64,000 nt of DNA from Merdimonas sp963929015 (lineage in GTDB: Bacteria; Bacillota; Clostridia; Lachnospirales; Lachnospiraceae): positions 124,001 to 188,000 of the forward strand of contig NZ_CAWVHE010000003.1 of NCBI RefSeq assembly GCF_963929015.1, in the 5' to 3' direction. Below are positions 8,441 through 17,865 of this stretch, one piece after another. The translations under genes and the position numbers were made by a program. How positions within the stretch are numbered: the first letter of the stretch is position 1; each line of letters starts with the position of its first letter. The notes under the pieces were generated by a model, which did no database searches, was not told the DNA's origin, and saw only the letters and a program-made list of their open reading frames with translations.

Positions 8441-9730
8441 ATGAACGAGCGGGAACTGGTGCTGGAAGCTTTGCTTTCCATCACACGGGACGGAGAATAC
8501 AGCCATATTGTATTGAAAAATCTTCTGGATCTTTACCAGTATCTGGATAAAAGAAAACGCGCTTTTATCACCAGGGTGGTAAACGGCACCCTGGAGCGTC
8601 AGATAGAGATTGATTATATCATTGATCAGTTTTCAAAAGTGAAAGTAAAAAAAATGAAGCCGGTAATCCGGACCATCCTGCGATTTGGCGTCTATCAGTT
8701 AAAGTATATGGACAGCATTCCAGACGCGGCCGTCTGCAATGAGGCGGTGAAACTGGCAGAAAAAAAGGGGTTCCGGCAATTGAAAGGATTTGTCAACGGC
8801 GTACTGCGAAATATCAGCAGACATCCGGAACAGATCATCTGGCCGGGAAAGGAAGAGCCGGAAGCGTATCTCTCTGTAAAAGAATCTCTGCCTGTGTGGC
8901 TGGTGAGGCTGTGGCTGGAAACCTATGATACAGAGACCGTAGAGGGGATGGGAGAAGAGTTCTTGAAGGAAAGCCCCCTGACGGTCCGGTTTGATCCGGA
9001 AAGGATCTGCCGGGAAACACTGATCCGAAGACTTCGGGAAGAAGGTGTGGAAGCAGAGGGAATCCCCGGAACGTCCTGCGGTCTGATCCTGCATGGCGTG
9101 GATCATCTGGCTGCCCTTTCCAGCTTTCAGGAGGGGCTTTACCAGGTGCAGGATATCAGTTCCATGCAGGTGGCGCTTCTGGCAGATCCAAAAGAAGGAG
9201 ACCAGGTGCTGGATGTGTGCGCGGCTCCCGGCGGAAAGGCGATTCATATGGCTGAGCTTCTGAAGGGTACCGGCTATGTAGAGGCCAGAGACTTAAGCGA
9301 GCGGAAAACCGAGCTGATCCGGGAGAATATTGCAAGAAGCGGCCTTACCAACATTGCGGCCGTCTGCCACGACGCGCTGGTTCCGGATCCGGAATGGATC
9401 GGGAAAGCGGATGTGGTCATTGCCGATCTTCCCTGTTCCGGACTGGGGGTGCTGGGAAGGAAGCCGGATCTGAAGTATAAGATGACAGAAGAAGCGGCGG
9501 CAGAACTGGCAGGACTGCAAAGACAGATTCTGTCCGTTGTGAAAGATTATGTAAAGCCCGGAGGAAAACTTCTCTACAGCACCTGCACGATCCACAATGC
9601 GGAAAATGAAGAGAACGCCAGGTGGTTCGCAAAGACGTATCCGGAGTACACACTGATAAAAGAAGAACAGCGGATCCCGGGAAGAGATCCCGGAGATGGA
9701 TTTTATATCGCCGTGTTCCGAAAGGAGTAG
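8441..9730 (+). CDS. rsmB: 16S rRNA cytosine-967 C5-methyltransferase
   Basis: SAM-dependent RNA methyltransferase of the NOL1/NOP2/Sun family. The 429-residue product has an N-terminal NusB-like RNA-binding domain (about 1-130, with KRAFITRVVNGTLERQ) and a C-terminal methyltransferase domain with the SAM motif CAAPGGKA, motif IV DLPCSG and the catalytic STC in the LYSTCT segment. It begins 2 bp after the metallopeptidase stop and is followed 2 bp later by rlmN, so two ribosomal RNA methyltransferases are in tandem. Confidence 0.93.
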   Translation: MNERELVLEALLSITRDGEYSHIVLKNLLDLYQYLDKRKRAFITRVVNGTLERQIEIDYIIDQFSKVKVKKMKPVIRTILRFGVYQLKYMDSIPDAAVCNEAVKLAEKKGFRQLKGFVNGVLRNISRHPEQIIWPGKEEPEAYLSVKESLPVWLVRLWLETYDTETVEGMGEEFLKESPLTVRFDPERICRETLIRRLREEGVEAEGIPGTSCGLILHGVDHLAALSSFQEGLYQVQDISSMQVALLADPKEGDQVLDVCAAPGGKAIHMAELLKGTGYVEARDLSERKTELIRENIARSGLTNIAAVCHDALVPDPEWIGKADVVIADLPCSGLGVLGRKPDLKYKMTEEAAAELAGLQRQILSVVKDYVKPGGKLLYSTCTIHNAENEENARWFAKTYPEYTLIKEEQRIPGRDPGDGFYIAVFRKE

Positions 9731-9732
9731 AG

Positions 9733-10803
9733 ATGGATAGACAGGATATTGCTTCCTTTACCTATGAAGAGATCCAGGAGGAAATGAAAAAGATCGGGGA
9801 AAAGCCGTTCCGGGGAAGACAGATCTATGAATGGATCCATGTCCGGTCTGCGGACGATTTTTCAGAAATGACCAATCTGTCCAGGGAGTTGAGAGAGAAG
9901 CTTTCCCTGCATTACAGGATCCCGCAGATGAAGGTGGCGGCGCACCAGGTTTCCCGAAAGGATCCGACGGAAAAATTTCTGTTTGAGCTGGAAGACGGCA
10001 ATATGATCGAGAGCGTGCTGATGAAATACGAATACGGCAATTCTGTCTGTATTTCTTCGCAGGCGGGATGCCGGATGGGGTGCAGATTCTGCGCCTCTGC
10101 CATTGGCGGCCTGAAACGCAGCCTTTTGGCGTCGGAAATGCTGCGGCAGGTTTACCAGGTGCAGAAGTGCTGCAAAGAACGAGTGTCCAATATTGTGGTT
10201 ATGGGCACCGGGGAGCCTCTGGATAATTATGAGAATTTCGTCAGATTTGTACATATGATCAGCGATGAGCACGGATTGCATATCAGCCAGAGAAGCATTA
10301 CCGCTTCTACCTGCGGGATTGTTCCCGGGATACAAAGACTTGCCGGAGAAGGGCTGCAGATTACGCTGGCTTTGTCCCTGCATGGCTCCACCCAGGAAAA
10401 GCGCAAAGCGCTGATGCCTGTGGCAAATAAGTATGCGCTCCCGGAGGTGCTGGCGGCCTGCGATTATTATTTTGAAAAGACAGGCCGCAGGATCACGTTT
10501 GAATACAGCCTGGTAAAAGGTGTCAATGATCAGCCGGAAGATATCCGTGAGCTTACCGCGCTTTTGAAGCACCGGAATTGTCATGTAAACCTGATCCCGG
10601 TCAATCCTGTGAAAGAAAGAACGTTCCGCCGCCCCAGCTATGAAAATGCGGTGGAATTTAAAAATAAACTTGAAAAAAACGGAATTAATGTTACTATAAG
10701 AAGGGAAAGAGGCTCTGATATTGACGGAGCCTGTGGACAGCTGCGTAGAAGATATGCGGCGGATCATAAAGGAGAAACAGATGAAATTATATGCGATGAC
10801 TGA
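9733..10803 (+). CDS. rlmN: Dual-specificity RNA m2A methyltransferase RlmN
   Basis: Radical-SAM enzyme that methylates C2 of A2503 in 23S rRNA and A37 of some tRNAs. The 356-residue product has the CxxxCxxC cluster motif (C113, C117, C120 in CRMGCRFC), GTGEPLDN, and the C-terminal region with the mechanistic cysteine (GSDIDGACGQL). The open frame extends 37 codons upstream, but only the ATG at 9733 has the ribosome site AAAGGAG and matches the family N terminus. The last 23 bases overlap prpC. Confidence 0.95.
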   Translation: MDRQDIASFTYEEIQEEMKKIGEKPFRGRQIYEWIHVRSADDFSEMTNLSRELREKLSLHYRIPQMKVAAHQVSRKDPTEKFLFELEDGNMIESVLMKYEYGNSVCISSQAGCRMGCRFCASAIGGLKRSLLASEMLRQVYQVQKCCKERVSNIVVMGTGEPLDNYENFVRFVHMISDEHGLHISQRSITASTCGIVPGIQRLAGEGLQITLALSLHGSTQEKRKALMPVANKYALPEVLAACDYYFEKTGRRITFEYSLVKGVNDQPEDIRELTALLKHRNCHVNLIPVNPVKERTFRRPSYENAVEFKNKLEKNGINVTIRRERGSDIDGACGQLRRRYAADHKGETDEIICDD

Positions 10804-11524
10804 CGTGGGGAGAAAGCGTGAAGTCAATCAGGATTTCGTATATGTGACAGACCGGCCGGTGGGGCCGTTCCCGAACTTCCTTGCTGTGGCAGACGGGATG
10901 GGCGGACATAAAGCCGGGGATTTTGCGTCCAAATATACGGTAAATACGGTGCTTGAGGAGCTGGAAAAGACGCCTCTTGACAAACCGGAAGAGATTTTGC
11001 GTAATATTGTCACCATTGCAAATCATAAGCTGATCGAAGTGGCGTCTACAGATGTCAAGCTGGAAGGGATGGGCACAACGCTGGTGGCGGGTACCGTGAT
11101 CGGGAATACCCTGTATTTTGCCAACGTGGGCGACAGCCGTCTTTATCTGATCAATGAAAAGATCCGGCAGATATCCAAGGACCATTCCCTGGTAGAGGAA
11201 ATGGTGCGACTGGGCGGGATCAAGGCAGAAGAGGCAAAAAACCATCCGGATAAGAACATCATTACGCGCGCAATCGGAGTGAAAGAAGACGTAGAGGCAG
11301 ACATTTATGAGTATCGTCTGAAAAAGGGGGATGTGATCCTCATGTGTACAGACGGTCTTAGCAATATGGTAGAAGACGAGGATATGTTTGATATCGTCAA
11401 GGGCTCCAGAGATGTGGTGGAAGCGGTAGAGATGCTGATCGAGAAGGCAAACAGCAACGGCGGAAGAGATAATATAGGGGTAGTGATTGCGGAGCCGCTT
11501 TCAGATGAGGTGAGTGTATGGTAA
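10781..11524 (+). CDS. prpC: PP2C-type Ser/Thr protein phosphatase
   Basis: Metal-dependent phosphatase that reverses phosphorylation by the PASTA kinase encoded next. The 247-residue product has the PPM motifs: GRKREVNQD at the start, ADGMGGH, GDSRLYL, SLVEEMVRLG, CTDGLSNMV and GGRDNIGVV. The start is the ATG with RBS AAAGGAG, 23 bp inside rlmN. Its end overlaps prkC by 7 bp, so phosphatase and kinase are translationally coupled, as in Bacillus subtilis prpC-prkC. Confidence 0.94.
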   Translation: MKLYAMTDVGRKREVNQDFVYVTDRPVGPFPNFLAVADGMGGHKAGDFASKYTVNTVLEELEKTPLDKPEEILRNIVTIANHKLIEVASTDVKLEGMGTTLVAGTVIGNTLYFANVGDSRLYLINEKIRQISKDHSLVEEMVRLGGIKAEEAKNHPDKNIITRAIGVKEDVEADIYEYRLKKGDVILMCTDGLSNMVEDEDMFDIVKGSRDVVEAVEMLIEKANSNGGRDNIGVVIAEPLSDEVSVW

Positions 11525-13638
11525 AGGATGGTATTGTACTGGGAAAACGGTACGAGATATTAAGTAAGGTAGGCGCAGGCGGCATGGCCGATGTCTACAA
11601 GGGCAGAGACCGGATGTTGAACCGGTATGTGGCAGTAAAAGTACTGAAGAAAGAGTACCGGGAAGATGAGAGTTTTGTCCGGAAGTTCCGTTCGGAAGCG
11701 CAGGCTGCTGCGGGGCTTCTGCATCCGAATATTGTAAATGTATATGATGTGGGTGAAGACCGGGGACTGTATTATATGGTCATGGAACTGGTAGAAGGCA
11801 TCACCTTAAAAGAATATATTGAAAAGAAGGGGAGATTGTCCTACAAAGAAGTGGTGAGCATCGCCATCCAGATGTGTGCCGGGATCGGCGCAGCACATGC
11901 GGCGGGCATCATCCACCGGGACATCAAGCCGCAGAATATCATTATTTCCAAAGAAGGAAAAGTGAAGGTTACGGACTTTGGCATTGCGAAAGCTGTAACA
12001 TCTAATACGATCAGCACGAACGCCATGGGATCTGTCCACTATACTTCGCCGGAGCAGGCAAGAGGCGGATTCAGTGATCAGAAAAGCGACATTTATTCCA
12101 TTGGCATCACGCTTTATGAAATGGTGACCGGACAGGTGCCTTTTGACGGGGATTCCACGGTGTCTGTAGCGATCAAGCATCTTCAGGAAGAGATCACGCC
12201 TCCGTCAGAGAAGGTGGAGGACATTCCCTATAGTCTTGAACAGATCATTTTAAAGTGTACCCAGAAAAACTCTGAAAGAAGATATCCGAATACCGATGAA
12301 CTGATCCGGGATCTGAAACATTGTCTGGTAGACCCGGATGGAGATTTTGTTGTCATTCCGCCTCTTGGGAATGCAGATACTGTGATCATCACGGATGAGG
12401 AACTGGATGAGATCCAAAATTCCTGTGACGGGGATGAGGAAGATTATGACGAGGATGAGGACTACGGCGGGTACGACGAAGACGAGGATGAAGATTACGA
12501 CGGGGACGATGAGGATTACGACGGTGAGGACTATGACGAGGATGAAGACTATGACGTGCCCGGAAAGAGAGGCAAGGGGTCTGATGAAGTCAATCCGCGG
12601 ATGAAGAAGCTGACCCGTATTCTGACCATCGTGGTGGCGCTTATCATCGCATTTATTGTGATTTTTGCCATTGGCCGGGCGGCAGGAATCTTTTCTGTGG
12701 GACCTGGAAAGAATGTGCAGACTGAAAATATGGTAGAAGTGCCAAAGATTGTGGGGATGACAGAGGCCGATGCAGAGGAGGCTCTTAACAAAAAGGGACT
12801 GGGATTTAAAGTTGTCGCAAGAGAAGAGTCTAAAAAATATGAAAAAGGCAGGGTCAGCGAGCAGCGGACCAAAGCAGGAGACGAGGTGGCAAAGAATACC
12901 ACCATTGAAGTCGTAGTAAGCTCCGGGCTTGTGGGAGATAGTATCAAAGTTCCGGATGTCAGCGGAAGAACAGAGGATGAAGCACAGAGCATCCTGGAAG
13001 ACGCCGGGTTTAAAAAGATATCTTCTGAATTTACCTATCATGACAGCGTGCCAAGCGGCCAGGTGATCAAGACGACGCCGGAGGCAAATGCAGAAGCGAC
13101 GGAAGATACAGAAATCGTGATGCAGGTAAGCAAAGGAGCAGAGAAAAAGACTGTGCCGAATGTGATAGGGAAAGAAGATGCAGAGGCGCAAAATGAGATC
13201 AAGAACGCAGGCCTGGATATTGAGTCTGTAACCTATGAATACAGCAGCACAGTTGAAAAAGGGCTTGTGATTTCGCAGAGTGTGGATGGTGGAAAAAAGG
13301 TGAACGCCGGAACTGCCATTGCACTGGTGATCAGCAACGGTCCGGAACCGGCAGCCAAGGTAAGCGTTCCGCCGGTGACCGGGACATCGGAGAGTACTGC
13401 GCGGCAGCTTCTAAGAAGCGCGGGGCTGAATGTAAGTGTGACGTATCAGCACAGCAGCTCCGTGACAGCAGGCAATGTGATCAGCTGCAGCCCGGATGTG
13501 GGAAGCAGTGTGGATGAGGGAGCAACGGTAACTTTGGTGATCAGCACAGGCCCGGAGCAGACGACGCCCGTGCCGGAGCCGGAGCCCGAGCCTGAGCCGG
13601 GAGGCGAAGGAAGCGAAGCAACAGAAGAAGTGGACTGA
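11518..13638 (+). CDS. prkC: PASTA-domain Ser/Thr protein kinase
   Basis: Membrane kinase sensing muropeptides or lipid II through external PASTA repeats. The 706-residue product has the kinase domain (about 12-275: GAGGMADVY loop, AVKVL lysine, HRDIKPQN catalytic loop, DFGIAK), then a very acidic stretch (about 303-348) rich in DEDYD units, one membrane segment (about 367-388), and four PASTA repeats starting with VPKIVG, VPDVSG, VPNVIG and VPPVTG. The tail is Pro-Glu rich. The acidic juxtamembrane block is not usual for the family. It overlaps prpC by 7 bp and is followed at once by rsgA. Confidence 0.95.
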   Translation: MVKDGIVLGKRYEILSKVGAGGMADVYKGRDRMLNRYVAVKVLKKEYREDESFVRKFRSEAQAAAGLLHPNIVNVYDVGEDRGLYYMVMELVEGITLKEYIEKKGRLSYKEVVSIAIQMCAGIGAAHAAGIIHRDIKPQNIIISKEGKVKVTDFGIAKAVTSNTISTNAMGSVHYTSPEQARGGFSDQKSDIYSIGITLYEMVTGQVPFDGDSTVSVAIKHLQEEITPPSEKVEDIPYSLEQIILKCTQKNSERRYPNTDELIRDLKHCLVDPDGDFVVIPPLGNADTVIITDEELDEIQNSCDGDEEDYDEDEDYGGYDEDEDEDYDGDDEDYDGEDYDEDEDYDVPGKRGKGSDEVNPRMKKLTRILTIVVALIIAFIVIFAIGRAAGIFSVGPGKNVQTENMVEVPKIVGMTEADAEEALNKKGLGFKVVAREESKKYEKGRVSEQRTKAGDEVAKNTTIEVVVSSGLVGDSIKVPDVSGRTEDEAQSILEDAGFKKISSEFTYHDSVPSGQVIKTTPEANAEATEDTEIVMQVSKGAEKKTVPNVIGKEDAEAQNEIKNAGLDIESVTYEYSSTVEKGLVISQSVDGGKKVNAGTAIALVISNGPEPAAKVSVPPVTGTSESTARQLLRSAGLNVSVTYQHSSSVTAGNVISCSPDVGSSVDEGATVTLVISTGPEQTTPVPEPEPEPEPGGEGSEATEEVD

Positions 13639-13641
13639 TTG

Positions 13642-14520
13642 ATGAGAGGAAAGATTATCAAGGGAATTGCCGGATTCTACTACGTTGACGTAGTAGAATC
13701 CGGTGTTTATGAATGTAAAGCAAAAGGTGTGTTTAGAAAAGAAAAGAAGAAGCCATTGGTGGGGGACAATGTGGAGATCGAAATCCTTGATGAAAAGGAA
13801 AGAGAGGGAAACCTGATCCACATTTTGCCAAGGAAAAATGAACTGATCCGCCCTGCGTCAGCCAATGTGGATCAGGCGCTGGTGGTTTTTGCTGTGACAA
13901 AGCCCAGTCCCCATCTTCATCTGCTGGATCGGTTTCTGATCATGATGGAGCAGGCAGGAATCCCTGTGGTCCTTTGTTTTAATAAGGAGGATCTGGGGAC
14001 AGAGGAACAGATCGGCGCGTTAAAGGAGATTTACCGGGATTGCGGATGCAGGCTTCTCTTTTCCAGTGCAAAGGAAGAGACAAACATTTCCGGGATCCGG
14101 GAGCTGCTGGAAGGAAAGACTACGGTGATCGCAGGGCCTTCCGGAGTGGGCAAGTCTTCGCTGATCAATCTTCTTCATCCCCAGGCCAATATGGAGACGG
14201 GATCTGTCAGCAGAAAGATCCAGCGAGGCAGGCATACCACCAGGCATGCGGAATTGTTTGCGTTGGGAGAGAATTCTTATATTATGGATACTCCGGGATT
14301 CAGTTCTTTGTATGTCAGCGATCTGGAAAAAGAAGAACTGAAATACTATTTCCCGGAGTTTGCGCCCTATGAAGGAAATTGCAGGTTTCAGGGATGTGAT
14401 CACATCCATGAACCGGATTGTGCGGTGAAAAAGGCGGTGGAAGAAGGAAAGATCCACCGGTCCAGATACGACAATTATCGGGCTTTTTATGAAGAGCTGA
14501 AGGAGCAGAGGAGGTATTAG
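13642..14520 (+). CDS. rsgA: Ribosome small-subunit GTPase RsgA
   Basis: Circularly permuted GTPase acting in late 30S subunit maturation. The 292-residue product has an N-terminal OB fold with the conserved GFYYV, the G4-G1-G3 order (NKED, GPSGVGKSSL, DTPGFSS) and a C-terminal zinc knuckle (CRFQGCDHIHEPDC). A TTG one codon earlier, at 13639, could also be the start; no strong ribosome site is seen, so translation may depend on coupling to prkC, which ends 3 bp before. Codons about 10-21 form a perfect 15-bp inverted repeat (13670-13703). Confidence 0.94.
   Translation: MRGKIIKGIAGFYYVDVVESGVYECKAKGVFRKEKKKPLVGDNVEIEILDEKEREGNLIHILPRKNELIRPASANVDQALVVFAVTKPSPHLHLLDRFLIMMEQAGIPVVLCFNKEDLGTEEQIGALKEIYRDCGCRLLFSSAKEETNISGIRELLEGKTTVIAGPSGVGKSSLINLLHPQANMETGSVSRKIQRGRHTTRHAELFALGENSYIMDTPGFSSLYVSDLEKEELKYYFPEFAPYEGNCRFQGCDHIHEPDCAVKKAVEEGKIHRSRYDNYRAFYEELKEQRRY
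13670..13703 (+). promoter_or_regulatory. Perfect 15-bp hairpin inside the start of rsgA
   Basis: Arms CCGGATTCTACTACG (13670-13684) and its exact complement (13689-13703) flank the loop TTGA, about 28 bases after the rsgA start codon. It lies within codons for the conserved GFYYV segment. A stem this stable would stand in the path of initiating ribosomes; a regulatory role is inference. Confidence 0.6.
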
Positions 14521-14521
14521 C

Positions 14522-15184
14522 ATGGAATACATACTGGCCCCGTCAATCCTTTCTGCAGATTTTAAAAATCTGGGAAGCGAGATGAAAAAAACGGAAGAAG
14601 AAGGAGCGCGTTACCTCCATTTTGATGTGATGGACGGCATGTTTGTGCCCAATATTTCCTTTGGGATCCCGGTGCTGGCATCCATTCAGGGGGCGACTGG
14701 CCAGGTGATGGACGTGCATCTGATGATCCGGGAGCCAATCCGTTATGTGGAGGATTTCAGGAAGGCGGGAGCGGATATTATTACGATTCATCTGGAAGCC
14801 TGCCAGGATGTCCATGCCACTTTAAGGGCTGTCCGGGAAGCAGGGCTGCGAGCCGGGCTTTCCATCTGCCCGGAGACGGATGTGGAAAAGCTTGCTCCCT
14901 ATCTTCGCGAGATTGATATGGCGTTGATCATGAGCGTACATCCGGGATTTGGCGGGCAGTCGTTTCTTCCAGGAACACTGGAAAAAATCCGAAGGACCAG
15001 AGAAATGGCACAGGAGCAGGGGCTGGATCTGGATATCCAGGTGGATGGAGGGATCTCCATGTCCAATATCCGCCAGGTGCTGGACGCCGGAGCCAATGTG
15101 ATCGTAGTGGGGTCAGGAGTTTTCAAAGGGGATGCAAAGGAGAATACCAAAGCATTGATGGAGATTGTGAAGAGTTATGAGTAA
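14522..15184 (+). CDS. rpe: Ribulose-phosphate 3-epimerase
   Basis: Interconverts ribulose-5-phosphate and xylulose-5-phosphate in the pentose phosphate pathway. The 220-residue TIM-barrel protein has the family signatures: APSILSADF at the start, HFDVMDGMFVPNISFG with metal-binding His and catalytic Asp, VHLMI, MSVHPGFGGQSF and VDGGIS with the second catalytic aspartate. It starts 1 bp after the rsgA stop with RBS GAGGAGG and overlaps thiN by 8 bp. The rsgA-rpe-thiN order is conserved in Firmicutes. Confidence 0.96.
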   Translation: MEYILAPSILSADFKNLGSEMKKTEEEGARYLHFDVMDGMFVPNISFGIPVLASIQGATGQVMDVHLMIREPIRYVEDFRKAGADIITIHLEACQDVHATLRAVREAGLRAGLSICPETDVEKLAPYLREIDMALIMSVHPGFGGQSFLPGTLEKIRRTREMAQEQGLDLDIQVDGGISMSNIRQVLDAGANVIVVGSGVFKGDAKENTKALMEIVKSYE

Positions 15185-15857
15185 AAAGATTGTGATTGTA
15201 TCCGGCGGAAAGCTGGAGGAAGAAGTGTGCCTTCCCATTCTGGAGGGACAAAAAGAAGGATATGTGATCGGTGTGGACAAGGGCGTGGAGTTTTTATATC
15301 GTCATCAGATCATGCCCGATTACATTGTGGGAGATTTTGACAGCGTTCAGCAGGAAGTGGTAGAGTATTACCGCAAGGAGACGCATGTGGGCATCCGGGA
15401 ATTTAATCCTGTAAAAGATGCTTCTGATACAGAGATTGCCATTCGGCTTGCCATGACGCTTGGGGGGACGCATCTGGTGATCCTGGGAGCTACCGGAGGC
15501 CGGATCGATCATCTGTGGGCAAATGTTCAGTGCCTGACCATTCCCTTTAAAGCGGGAGTGCAGGCAGAGATCCTGGACAGCCAGAACCGGATTTCTCTGA
15601 TCGGGGAAGGGGAGACCCACCTGAAAAAGGCAGAGGCATACGGACCGTATTTTTCAGTGTTTCCACTGGGAGAAGAGATCTTCGGCTTCAATATAGAGGG
15701 CGCGAAATATCCGTTGGAGAACCATGTACTGACACCTTATGACAGCCTGTGTGTCAGCAACGAGATTGCCGGAGACGAGGTGGTGATCACGTTTTCGGCG
15801 GGGATCGTGATCCTGATGGAGACACGGGATAAGAAGGAAAAAACGAAGGAGATGTAA
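15177..15857 (+). CDS. thiN: Thiamine pyrophosphokinase
   Basis: Transfers pyrophosphate from ATP to thiamine, giving the cofactor TPP directly. The 226-residue product has GVDKGVEFL, the metal-binding VGDFDSV, the KDASDTE motif and the GATGGRIDH motif, all typical of the family, plus a C-terminal substrate domain. It complements the thiamine salvage operon located about 31 kb downstream. It overlaps rpe by 8 bp and is 5 bp before ychF. Confidence 0.93.
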   Translation: MSKKIVIVSGGKLEEEVCLPILEGQKEGYVIGVDKGVEFLYRHQIMPDYIVGDFDSVQQEVVEYYRKETHVGIREFNPVKDASDTEIAIRLAMTLGGTHLVILGATGGRIDHLWANVQCLTIPFKAGVQAEILDSQNRISLIGEGETHLKKAEAYGPYFSVFPLGEEIFGFNIEGAKYPLENHVLTPYDSLCVSNEIAGDEVVITFSAGIVILMETRDKKEKTKEM

Positions 15858-15862
15858 TAGAT

Positions 15863-16963
15863 ATGAAATTAGGAATCGTGGGACTTCCCAACGTAGGAAA
15901 AAGTACATTGTTTAATTCCCTGACAAAGGCAGGGGCAGAGTCTGCCAACTATCCTTTTTGCACCATTGATCCCAATGTGGGTGTGGTAACGGTGCCGGAT
16001 GAACGGCTGAACGTGCTGGGAGAAATGTATCATACCAGAAAAATTATCCCGGCGGCTATTGAGTTTGTAGATATTGCCGGACTGGTTAAAGGCGCTTCTA
16101 AAGGAGAGGGGCTGGGGAATCAGTTCCTGGCGAATATCCGGGAGGTTGACGCTATTGTTCATGTGGTGCGTTGCTTTGAGGACAGCAATATTGTGCATGT
16201 AGACGGCAGCATCAACCCGCTGCGGGACATCGAGACCATCAATCTGGAGCTGATTTTCTCTGACCTGGAGATTCTGGAACGGCGGATCGCTAAGACTACA
16301 AAGGTGGCCAGAAATGATAAAACGGCTGCAAAGGAATTAAGCCTTCTGGAAAAGATCAAAGCACACCTGGAGGAAGGAAAGATGGCAAAGACCTTTGGCG
16401 GGGCGGAAGATGAGGAGGAACAGGAGTGGCTTGGAAGCTATAATCTTCTTACCTATAAACCGGTGATCTACGCCGCAAATGTGGCGGAAGGTGATCTGGC
16501 AGACGATGGCGCGTCCAATGCGGGAGTGGCGGCTGTGCGGGAATATGCAAAGGAAGAACAGAGTGAAGTCTTCGTGGTTTGTGCACAGATCGAACAGGAG
16601 ATCGCAGAGCTGGAAGAGGATGAAAAGAAAATGTTCCTGGAGGATCTGGGACTTTCCGAGTCTGGACTGGAAAAGCTTATCAAGGCCAGCTACCGGATCC
16701 TGGGACTGATCAGCTATCTGACTGCCGGGGAGCCGGAAGTGCGGGCGTGGACGATCACGAAGGGAACCAAAGCGCCCCAGGCGGCAGGAAAGATCCATAC
16801 CGATTTTGAACGCGGGTTTATCCGTGCGGAAGTGGTTTCCTACGAGGATCTGATTGCCTGCGGCAGTCATAATGCCGCGAAGGAAAAAGGACTGATCCGG
16901 CTGGAAGGAAAAGACTATGTGGTGCAGGACGGGGACATTATGTTGTTCCGGTTTAATGTATAA
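15863..16963 (+). CDS. ychF: Redox/ribosome-linked ATPase YchF
   Basis: Obg-family P-loop protein (OLA1/YchF) that prefers ATP, binds ribosomes and is linked to stress responses. The 366-residue product has the G1 motif GLPNVGKST (7-15), YPFCTIDPN, the G3 motif DIAGLVKGAS, a coiled-coil insertion and a C-terminal TGS domain (RAWTITKGTKAPQAAGKIH, ending in GDIMLFRFNV). RBS AGGAG precedes the ATG. It follows thiN by 5 bp. Confidence 0.96.
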   Translation: MKLGIVGLPNVGKSTLFNSLTKAGAESANYPFCTIDPNVGVVTVPDERLNVLGEMYHTRKIIPAAIEFVDIAGLVKGASKGEGLGNQFLANIREVDAIVHVVRCFEDSNIVHVDGSINPLRDIETINLELIFSDLEILERRIAKTTKVARNDKTAAKELSLLEKIKAHLEEGKMAKTFGGAEDEEEQEWLGSYNLLTYKPVIYAANVAEGDLADDGASNAGVAAVREYAKEEQSEVFVVCAQIEQEIAELEEDEKKMFLEDLGLSESGLEKLIKASYRILGLISYLTAGEPEVRAWTITKGTKAPQAAGKIHTDFERGFIRAEVVSYEDLIACGSHNAAKEKGLIRLEGKDYVVQDGDIMLFRFNV

Positions 16964-17001
16964 TGCCTGTCTGATGACAGAAAAGATGGGAGCGGTCGGA
17001 C

Positions 17002-17865
17002 ATGCATACATTTATTGATTTTCCGCATCTGGGGATTCATCTGGAGGATGTGGGGAAAACACTTACGGTATTTGGATTTGACATCGCCTATTATGGAATT
17101 ACGATAGCGATTGGCATGCTGGCCGGTATTTTTGTGGCCACACAGATGGCAAAGCGTACCGGTCAGAAGCAGGAAGATTATGTGGATCTGGCAATTTTCG
17201 GGATTATTTTCGGGATCATCGGGGCCAGGATTTATTTTGTGATCTTTAGTTGGGACATGTATAAAGGCAATCTCCTGGAGATCTTTAATACCAGGCACGG
17301 GGGGCTGGCAATCTACGGTGGTGTGATCGCCGCGGTGATCACAGTATTTGTGGTGGCTCGTGTGAAAAAAATCCCGGTAGGACTGATGCTGGATACCGGC
17401 GGCTGCGGGCTGATTACCGGACAGATGATCGGCCGGTGGGGAAACTTTTTTAACCGGGAGGCTTTTGGAGAATATACGGACGGCATATTTGCCATGCGGC
17501 TTCCGCTGGATGCAGTGAGGAGCGGGGATGTGACAGAGAAGATGCGGGAGCATATGGAGACTGTGGATGGAGTTTCCTGCATCCAGGTGTCGCCCACCTT
17601 TCTCTATGAATCGTTCTGGTGCCTGTTGGTGCTGATCCTGCTTTTATGCTACACCAGATATAAGAAATTTAACGGCGAGGTATTTTTGATCTATCTGGCA
17701 GGATACGGCGCAGGGAGATTCTGGATCGAGTCTTTAAGGACTGATCAGCTGTGGATCCCCGGGACGCAGATCCCGGTGTCACAGTTGCTGGCAGGAGTCC
17801 TGGTGGTGGTGTCTGTAGTCTGGATCATATATGGAAGAAGGAGACAAAGGAGACAGGAAAAATGA
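17002..17865 (+). CDS. lgt: Prolipoprotein diacylglyceryl transferase
   Basis: Integral membrane enzyme that moves diacylglycerol from phosphatidylglycerol to the lipobox cysteine of prolipoproteins. The 287-residue product has several membrane segments and the signature GRWGNFFNREAFG (about residues 142-154), plus GLAIYGGV with the conserved tyrosine and glycines. The C-terminal hydrophobic segment is followed by basic residues. Its stop overlaps the nagA start (ATGA). Confidence 0.95.
   Translation: MHTFIDFPHLGIHLEDVGKTLTVFGFDIAYYGITIAIGMLAGIFVATQMAKRTGQKQEDYVDLAIFGIIFGIIGARIYFVIFSWDMYKGNLLEIFNTRHGGLAIYGGVIAAVITVFVVARVKKIPVGLMLDTGGCGLITGQMIGRWGNFFNREAFGEYTDGIFAMRLPLDAVRSGDVTEKMREHMETVDGVSCIQVSPTFLYESFWCLLVLILLLCYTRYKKFNGEVFLIYLAGYGAGRFWIESLRTDQLWIPGTQIPVSQLLAGVLVVVSVVWIIYGRRRQRRQEK

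Noticed and set aside
12250..13191. Long minus-strand open frame opposite prkC
   Set aside because: Its Ile/Val-rich stretch is only the complement of the Asp/Glu/Tyr acidic block; no start signal or family.
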